A stretch of DNA of 9,367 nucleotides from Pseudomonadota bacterium (GTDB taxonomy: Bacteria; Pseudomonadota; Alphaproteobacteria; Rhizobiales; Xanthobacteraceae), in contig JAEWHY010000098.1 of NCBI GenBank assembly GCA_023387555.1, forward strand, positions 1 to 9,367, read 5' to 3'. Numbering within the stretch: the stretch's first letter is position 1; each line of letters begins with the position of its first letter. Below, piece after piece: positions 5,397-9,367 of this stretch. Both the position numbers and the translations under genes were made by a program. The notes below the pieces were generated by a model. That model saw only the letters and a program-made list of their open reading frames with translations, had not been told where the DNA came from and did not search any database.

Positions 5397-5933
5397 ATGC
5401 TGAAGAAGCTGCTCATCGCCATTGCAGTCCTGGTCATCGCGCTGGGTTGCGTCGTGGCCTATGCCGCCATCACCCGGCCCAACAGCTTTCGCGTCGAGCG
5501 CGCCGCGACGATCGACGCACCGCCGGCCAAGCTGATCGGCATTCTGACCGATCTGCGCCGTGGCGCGGAATGGTCACCCTACGAGAAGCGCGACCCGGCG
5601 ATGAAGAAGACGTTCAGCGGTCCTCCGAGCGGTTCGGGCGCGAGGCTTGAATGGGACGGCAACAGCGACGTCGGGGCCGGGTCGCTGACCATCGCCGACG
5701 TCACACCCTCGAAGGTGACGCTCAACCTCGCGATGAAGCGCCCAATGACGGCAAACAACGTCATCGAATACAGCCTCGCGCCGAACGGTAACGCCACCAC
5801 CATGACCTGGGCGATGCAGGGTCACATGCCGCTCATCGCCAAGGTCATCAGCGTGTTCATGAACTTCGACCGGATGATCGGCGCCGACATGGAGCAGGGC
5901 CTGAAGGACCTGAAGGCGCTGGCCGAACGCTGA
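5397..5933 (+). CDS. Membrane-anchored SRPBCC-family protein (polyketide-cyclase-like)
   Basis: A 178-residue protein with an N-terminal lysine pair followed by a hydrophobic helix (residues 5-26, LLIAIAVLVIALGCVVAYAA), then an SRPBCC domain from about residue 29. The domain shows FRVERAATIDAPPAKLIGIL (31-50), WSPYEKRDPAMKKTF (59-73), GSGARLEWDGN (79-89) and a long terminal helix (about 149-178). This pattern is common for SRPBCC proteins tethered to the inner membrane with the domain in the periplasm. C18 sits in ALGC, which does not fit a lipobox well, so an uncleaved signal anchor is more likely than a lipoprotein. The start follows the previous stop by 12 nt with only a short GGGA upstream, so translation is probably coupled. 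A membrane-linked binding or transfer role for hydrophobic ligands is an inference. Confidence 0.85.
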   Translation: MLKKLLIAIAVLVIALGCVVAYAAITRPNSFRVERAATIDAPPAKLIGILTDLRRGAEWSPYEKRDPAMKKTFSGPPSGSGARLEWDGNSDVGAGSLTIADVTPSKVTLNLAMKRPMTANNVIEYSLAPNGNATTMTWAMQGHMPLIAKVISVFMNFDRMIGADMEQGLKDLKALAER

Positions 5934-5968
5934 ACATTTCGAAGCAAATCAACCCAAGGAGAGAAGCG

Positions 5969-6496
5969 ATGTCTGCTGCGGAGAAGAACGACGCCACCCA
6001 GAACGATTGCCCGATGATGGCCGAGCCGTCCAGGGAGCATCACTGGCTGCAGCGCTTTGTTGGCGAATGGACCGTCGAAGGCGAATGCATGATGGGGCCC
6101 GAACAGCCGCCTATGAAAACCACCGGCCGCTGCGTCACCCGCTCGATCGGCGGGTTGTGGACGCTCGGCGAGGGCACCGGCGATATGCCCGGTGGAGGCC
6201 AAGCAACGAGCGTGATCACGCTCGGTTACGATCCTGCGAAAGGCAAGTTCGTCGGCACCTTCGTCGCGTCGATGATGACGCACCTGTGGCTCTATGAAGG
6301 ATCGCTCGATGCATCCGGCAAGGTGCTGACGCTCGATGCCGTCGGCCCGAGCATGGCCGGAAACGGCAGCATGGCGAAATACCAGGACATCGTCACGGTC
6401 GAGAACGACGATCACTGGGTCCTGTCGTCGCAGATCGAGGGCCCGGATGGCACGTGGACCAAGTTCATGTCCGCCCACTACCGGCGCAAGGCTTAA
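5969..6496 (+). CDS. DUF1579 family protein
   Basis: A 175-residue protein with the DUF1579 pattern: HHWLQRFVGEWTVEGEC (24-40), TRSIGGLWTLGEGTG (57-71), ITLGYDPAKGKFVGTFVAS (83-101), LWLYEGSLDASGKVLTLD (106-123) and a final strand region WTKFMSAHYRR (163-173). The spaced Gly/Trp motifs suggest an antiparallel beta-barrel resembling small lipocalin-like domains. No function is established for the family. An excellent ribosome site, AAGGAGAG at 5956-5963, precedes the ATG. There is no signal peptide; C14, C40 and C55 are present but form no known motif. It is 35 nt downstream of the anchored SRPBCC gene and closes the second block of the cluster, before a 138-nt gap holding a GC-rich hairpin. 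Confidence 0.85.
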   Translation: MSAAEKNDATQNDCPMMAEPSREHHWLQRFVGEWTVEGECMMGPEQPPMKTTGRCVTRSIGGLWTLGEGTGDMPGGGQATSVITLGYDPAKGKFVGTFVASMMTHLWLYEGSLDASGKVLTLDAVGPSMAGNGSMAKYQDIVTVENDDHWVLSSQIEGPDGTWTKFMSAHYRRKA

Positions 6497-6527
6497 CGAG
6501 ACGCGCCGACCGGCGCTCACCAATCCC

Positions 6528-6560
6528 CGGCCCCTCCCCGCTCCGCAGGTGGAGGGGCCG
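6528..6560. other. Intergenic GC-rich hairpin, possible repeat or terminator
   Basis: Perfect 10-bp inverted arms, CGGCCCCTCC (6528-6537) and GGAGGGGCCG (6551-6560), enclose a 13-nt loop in the 138-nt gap between DUF1579 and DUF899. Similar CCCCTCC/GGAGGGG palindromes recur between genes in rhizobial relatives, so it may be a dispersed repeat. No T-run follows. It is a plausible end point or mRNA-stability element for the upstream block. Confidence 0.5.
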
Positions 6561-6634
6561 CCCGGCCGACTATCCGTGTGCGCCATGCCGGGCCGCAGCT
6601 TGATCGAACGAGCAACCACCGAAGGAGCTCTCTG

Positions 6635-7381
6635 ATGACTGCACACCGGATTGTCTCTCGCGACGAATGGACGGAAGCGCGCCGCACGTTGATGGCGCAG
6701 GAAAAGGAGCTGATGCGCCGGAACGACGCACTCAGCGAAGCCCGGCGGGCGCTGCCCTGGGTCCGGATCGACAACGACTACGCGTTCGAGGGACCGGACG
6801 GACGCGTGACCCTCGCTGATCTGTTCGGCGGCAACAGCCAACTCCTCATCTATCATTTCATGCTGGCGCCCGGTGCCGAGGCCGGCTGCCACGGCTGCAG
6901 CTACTTCGCCGATCATTTGCAGGGCGCGAACCTGCATCTGCCGCATCATGACGTCGCGATGGCGCTGGTGTCGCGCGCGCCATGGTCCGACATCGCGCCG
7001 TTCAAGAAACGGATGGGCTGGACAATTCCGTGGGTGTCGTCGCACGGCACCAGCTTCAACCGCGATTTCAGGGTGCAGTTCACCAAGGACGAGATTGCGG
7101 CCGGCCGCATCGATTATAATTTCGGAACGATCACCACCGACCGGCGCTACATGAGCGAGGATCTGCCGGGCATCAGCGTGTTCTTCAAGGATGCCGACGG
7201 TGCGATTTACCTGACCTATTCGGCCTACGCGCGCGGTCTCGACCCCTTCATGAGCAGCCAGCATCTGCTCGATATCACGCCCAAGGGCCGCAACGAGCGC
7301 ACCGAAGCCGGCGAGCTCAACGACTGGGTGCGGCACCACGACAGGTACGACGACGCCAAGCCCACTCACTGCTGCGGATAA
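6635..7381 (+). CDS. DUF899 thioredoxin-like protein
   Basis: A 248-residue protein of the DUF899 family, a thioredoxin-fold group of unknown substrate. Visible segments: VSRDEWTEARRTLMAQEKEL (7-26), RALPWVRIDNDYAFEGPDG (38-56), the ADLFGGNSQLLIYHFML strand (61-77), and GCHGCSYFADHL (84-95), where C85-H86-G87-C88 occupies the thioredoxin CxxC position. The C-terminal part has FKDADGAIYLTYSAYARGLD (184-203) and LLDITPKGRNE (211-221). The tail ends CCG, giving two further cysteines (C246, C247) that could act as resolving thiols or bind metal; this is inference. AAGGAG at 6622-6627, 7 nt before the ATG, sets the start; the frame upstream is open but has no better site. It is followed after only 4 nt by a GST, so thiol-based redox chemistry with glutathione is an attractive joint role. 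Confidence 0.88.
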   Translation: MTAHRIVSRDEWTEARRTLMAQEKELMRRNDALSEARRALPWVRIDNDYAFEGPDGRVTLADLFGGNSQLLIYHFMLAPGAEAGCHGCSYFADHLQGANLHLPHHDVAMALVSRAPWSDIAPFKKRMGWTIPWVSSHGTSFNRDFRVQFTKDEIAAGRIDYNFGTITTDRRYMSEDLPGISVFFKDADGAIYLTYSAYARGLDPFMSSQHLLDITPKGRNERTEAGELNDWVRHHDRYDDAKPTHCCG

Positions 7382-7385
7382 CGCC

Positions 7386-8048
7386 ATGTCACAGCTCACG
7401 CTCTACTACCATCCGCTGTCGTCCTTCTGCATGAAAGTGCTGATCGCGCTCTATGAGAACGACACGCCGTTCACGCCGCACATCGTCGATCTGATGGACG
7501 AGAAGCAGCATGCCGACTTCCTGAAGATCTGGCCGGTCGGCAAATTCCCGGTGCTGCGCGATGCAGCGAGGAACCGGATCATTCCGGAAACCAGCGTGAT
7601 CATCGCGCATCTGGACCGGCACTTTCCCGGCCCCGTGCGGCTCATCCCGGGCGATGCCGATGTCGCATCGCAGATGCACGTCTACGATCGCGTATTCGAC
7701 AATTACGTGAACCTGAACGTGCAGCGTGTCGTATTCGGACGCCTGCGGCCGGAGGGTCATCGCGATCCCTATGGGGTGGACCAGGCGAAGGCGCACCTGC
7801 AGCAGACACTCGACATGATCGAACGCGACATCGCCGGACGCACTTGGATCATGGGCGATACCTTCACCATGGCCGATTGCGCCGCGGCTCCGGCGCTGTT
7901 CTATGCCGACAAGATCGCGCCGCTCAAAAACACTCATCCGGAGTTGACCGGCTATCTCGGCCGGCTGTCCCGGCGCCCGTCGTTCATGCGCGTTCTGAAA
8001 GAAGCCGAACCGTATCTTGCGCTGTTTCCGCAGGAGGACGCAGCGTAA
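7386..8048 (+). CDS. Glutathione S-transferase family protein (second copy)
   Basis: A 220-residue GST. The thioredoxin-like N domain begins LTLYYHPLSSFCMKVLIAL, with S12, S13 and C15 at the position of the catalytic Ser or Cys in zeta- and beta-like GSTs. GKFPVL holds the cis-proline P55, and IPETSVI (66-72) holds the glutathione-contacting acidic/hydroxyl pair. The helical C domain includes IMGDTFTMADCAAAPAL (155-171), the conserved N-capping box. It is only distantly related to the first GST of the cluster, so the two probably act on different substrates. The ATG comes 4 nt after the DUF899 stop and has no strong ribosome site of its own, which points to translational coupling. It could conjugate electrophiles or act as a glutathione-dependent isomerase; the sequence does not decide. 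Confidence 0.9.
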   Translation: MSQLTLYYHPLSSFCMKVLIALYENDTPFTPHIVDLMDEKQHADFLKIWPVGKFPVLRDAARNRIIPETSVIIAHLDRHFPGPVRLIPGDADVASQMHVYDRVFDNYVNLNVQRVVFGRLRPEGHRDPYGVDQAKAHLQQTLDMIERDIAGRTWIMGDTFTMADCAAAPALFYADKIAPLKNTHPELTGYLGRLSRRPSFMRVLKEAEPYLALFPQEDAA

Positions 8049-8074
8049 GCCCGGCCCACAGGACCGCCAGCTTT

Positions 8075-8091
8075 CGGGTGGCCGTCACCCG
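8075..8091 (+). other. Small hairpin after the second GST
   Basis: CGGGTG and CACCCG, 6-bp perfect arms with a 5-nt loop, lie 27 nt after the GST stop. There is no T-run. It could help end the upstream transcript, but the stem is short and could be chance in GC-rich DNA. Confidence 0.25.
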
Positions 8092-8101
8092 GCCGGCCTC
8101 G

Positions 8102-8122
8102 CATCTTGCGCATCGTAAGATG
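8102..8122 (+). promoter_or_regulatory. Hairpin abutting the SDR ribosome site
   Basis: CATCTTGCG (8102-8110) and CGTAAGATG (8114-8122) pair over 9 bp, with one G-U wobble, around a 3-nt CAT loop. The last base of the stem is the first G of the SDR Shine-Dalgarno GGAGGA (8122-8127). In RNA it could modulate access to the ribosome site or mark a processed 5' end; in DNA it could be a short operator dyad. Which is true cannot be decided from the sequence. Confidence 0.4.
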
Positions 8123-8132
8123 GAGGATCGGA

Positions 8133-8909
8133 ATGGACACGTCTCTTCGCACGCTCGAAGGCAAGGTTGCCATCGTGACCGGGGCGAGCTCCGGAATCGG
8201 GCGCGCCATCGCGGCGCTGTTCGCGGCGAGCGGCGCTCATGTCGTCGCCGGTGCGCGGCGGCAGGAGGCGCTGGACGATCTGGTGGACGAGATCGCGGAC
8301 GCGGGCGGCAGCGCGCTCGCCGTGGCGGGCGACGTCTCCGACGAGCGTTATGCCCAGTGCCTCGTCGAGACAGCCCGCGCGCACTTTGGAGGTCTCGATA
8401 TTGCCGTCAACAATGCCGGCATGCTGGGCCCGATGGCCCCGACGCACGAGGTGGCGCTGACGGACTGGGCTGCCACCCTCGCCGTCAACCTCACCGGCGC
8501 CTTCCTCGGCGCCCGATACCAGATTGCGGCCATGCTGGAACGCGGCGCCGGTTCGCTGATCTTCGTGAGTTCGTTTGTCGGCTATACCGCGGCGATGCCG
8601 CAGGTCGCGGCCTATGCGGCGAGCAAGGCCGGCATCATCGGCCTGATGAAATCGCTCGCGGTGGAATACGGACCGCGCGGCATTCGCGTCAATGCGCTGT
8701 TGCCCGGCGGGACACAGACGCAAATGGCCGACGCCATGATCGGCACCGATGAGATGAAAGCCTTCGTGCGCAACATGCACGCGCTCAAGCGGATCTCAGA
8801 TCCGCAAGAGCAGGCGCAAGCCGCGCTCTTTCTTGCATCCGATGCATCGAGCTTCGTGAGCGGCAGCGCGATGCTGTGCGACGGCGGGGTCTCGATCAAC
8901 AGGACCTGA
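8133..8909 (+). CDS. SDR-family NAD(P)-dependent oxidoreductase
   Basis: A 258-residue classical short-chain dehydrogenase/reductase, cytosolic and probably tetrameric. The cofactor motif is TGASSGIG (16-23), followed by D67 of GDVSD, NNAG (93-96), N119 in AVNLTG, S146-S147, the catalytic Y161-xxx-K165 in YAASKAG, and PGGTQTQM (191-198). Arginines R42 and R43 after the second strand suggest a preference for NADP(H); this is inference. Length is typical of the class (about 250). The start is ATG 8133 with GGAGGA 5 nt upstream; a TTG 27 nt earlier lies ahead of the ribosome site and is rejected. It is 84 nt downstream of the second GST, with two hairpins between, so it may be co-transcribed or separately controlled. 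The substrate, an alcohol or carbonyl, cannot be predicted; it could also be unrelated to the ArsR cluster. Confidence 0.92.
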   Translation: MDTSLRTLEGKVAIVTGASSGIGRAIAALFAASGAHVVAGARRQEALDDLVDEIADAGGSALAVAGDVSDERYAQCLVETARAHFGGLDIAVNNAGMLGPMAPTHEVALTDWAATLAVNLTGAFLGARYQIAAMLERGAGSLIFVSSFVGYTAAMPQVAAYAASKAGIIGLMKSLAVEYGPRGIRVNALLPGGTQTQMADAMIGTDEMKAFVRNMHALKRISDPQEQAQAALFLASDASSFVSGSAMLCDGGVSINRT

Positions 8910-8917
8910 CGCCGCCG

Positions 8918-9024
8918 CTAGAGCGTTTTCGAGCGCAGTGGACACCGGTTCGCGTGAAGAAAACGCGTCAACGCAAGAACCTAGAGGCTTTTCGCGATTC
9001 GAAGAAAAGCGAAGAGACTCTAGG
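8918..9024. repeat. Rhizobial-type intergenic palindromic repeat element
   Basis: A 107-nt element bounded by CTAGAGCG at its left and CTCTAGG at its right, between the convergent SDR and 3-hydroxybutyryl-CoA dehydrogenase genes. The left half has 8-bp arms GCGTTTTC (8923-8930) and GAAAACGC (8959-8966) around an ACCGGTTCGCGTGAAG-type interior. The right half has CCTAGAG (8980-8986) paired with CTCTAGG (9018-9024) and an inner GCTTTTC / GAAAAGC stem (8987-8993, 9004-9010). I recognise this from memory as a dispersed repeat common between genes in Bradyrhizobium and relatives. It probably also serves as a bidirectional transcription barrier here. Confidence 0.7.
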
Positions 9025-9043
9025 CTGCACGCCGAAGCCGCTC

Positions 9044-9367
9044 CTAGCGGGTCGGGACCGGCTTCTCGCCGCGATAATCGTAGAACCCGCGCTGCGTCTT
9101 GCGGCCGAGCCAGCCGGCTTCGACGTACTTCACCAGCAGCGGGCACGGCCGGTATTTCGAATCCGCAAGGCCCTCGTGCAGCACCTGCATGACCGACAGG
9201 CAGGTATCGAGGCCGATGAAGTCGGCAAGCTCAAGCGGCCCCATCGGATGATGGGCGCCGAGTTTCATCGCAGTATCGATCGCTTCGACGGTGCCGACGC
9301 CCTCATAGAGCGTGTAGATCGCCTCGTTGATCATCGGCAGCAGGATGCGGTTGACGATGAAGGCCGG
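9044..9367 (-). CDS. 3-hydroxybutyryl-CoA dehydrogenase, C-terminal fragment
   Basis: The frame is open to the window edge and ends at TAG 9044-9046, giving 107 C-terminal residues of a protein normally about 290 long. FIVNRILLPMINEAIYTLYE starts the 3HCDH C-terminal helical domain, followed by KLGAHHPMGPLELADFIGLD, and the tail LVKYVEAGWLGRKTQRGFYDY, all hallmarks of the family. The NAD-binding Rossmann domain and catalytic histidine region lie outside the window. The enzyme reversibly oxidises 3-hydroxybutyryl-CoA to acetoacetyl-CoA in fatty-acid, polyhydroxybutyrate-related or phenylacetate pathways; without the neighbours, no specific symbol (hbd, paaH) can be chosen. An internal ATG at 9332-9334 is not a start because homology continues upstream of it. 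It converges on the SDR gene and is not part of the ArsR cluster. Confidence 0.92.
   Translation of the reverse strand, partial: PAFIVNRILLPMINEAIYTLYEGVGTVEAIDTAMKLGAHHPMGPLELADFIGLDTCLSVMQVLHEGLADSKYRPCPLLVKYVEAGWLGRKTQRGFYDYRGEKPVPTR

Noticed and set aside
5397..5460. Lipoprotein signal in the anchored SRPBCC protein (C18)
   Set aside because: The residues before the cysteine are A-L-G, lacking the required Leu/Val/Ile at -3. An uncleaved anchor is more likely.
5822..7399. A 525-codon open frame on the minus strand
   Set aside because: It lies antisense to DUF1579 and DUF899, both of which have clear family motifs and good ribosome sites. Its translation is rich in Arg, His and Ala and low in recognisable motifs, as expected for an antisense frame in GC-rich DNA.
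7844..8752. A 302-codon plus-strand frame overlapping the second GST and the SDR
   Set aside because: It runs across two well-supported genes in another frame, is extremely arginine-rich and has no family resemblance.

Overview
The window looks like a stretch of alphaproteobacterial chromosome, most likely from the Bradyrhizobium / Rhodopseudomonas / Afipia group (Nitrobacteraceae). The reasons are the high G+C, the gene families present, and a familiar rhizobial intergenic palindromic repeat at 8918-9024. This is judged by eye; no database was searched.

Layout. Left flank: the last 41 codons of apaG (+ strand), facing a complete FAD-dependent aromatic monooxygenase of the PhzS type (- strand). 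Next on the - strand is a two-gene unit: a 140-aa protein of unknown function followed 7 nt later by a 64-aa YjfB-like putative motility protein. Three half-sites resembling the CtrA consensus, at 7-nt spacing, lie upstream of this pair. From 2413 onward eleven + strand genes follow closely: an ArsR-type repressor, an AHSA1-type SRPBCC protein (overlapping arsR by 115 nt), a GST, a DUF1428 protein, a PhnB-like VOC protein, a second AHSA1-like SRPBCC protein, a membrane-anchored SRPBCC protein, a DUF1579 protein, a DUF899 thioredoxin-like protein, a second GST and a classical SDR. Right flank: the repeat element, then the C-terminal part of a 3-hydroxybutyryl-CoA dehydrogenase on the - strand.

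The central cluster is the most interesting part. It combines a non-metal ArsR regulator with many small proteins whose folds bind or modify small hydrophobic or electrophilic molecules (three SRPBCC cavities, two GSTs, VOC, DUF1428, DUF1579, DUF899, SDR). No transporter and no dedicated catabolic oxygenase is present. A stress or detoxification island is a reasonable inference, but the substrate cannot be read from the sequence.

Regulation. A good sigma70-like promoter (TTGACG, 17 nt, AATACT) places transcription start at or within a base or two of the arsR ATG. That ATG sits inside a perfect 12-bp palindrome, AACCATATGGTT. This suggests a leaderless, autoregulated message whose operator and start codon share the same bases. 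Several short hairpins (3914-3933, 6528-6560, 8075-8091, 8102-8122) divide the cluster into likely sub-units: arsR-SRPBCC-GST, DUF1428 through DUF1579, DUF899-GST, and SDR.
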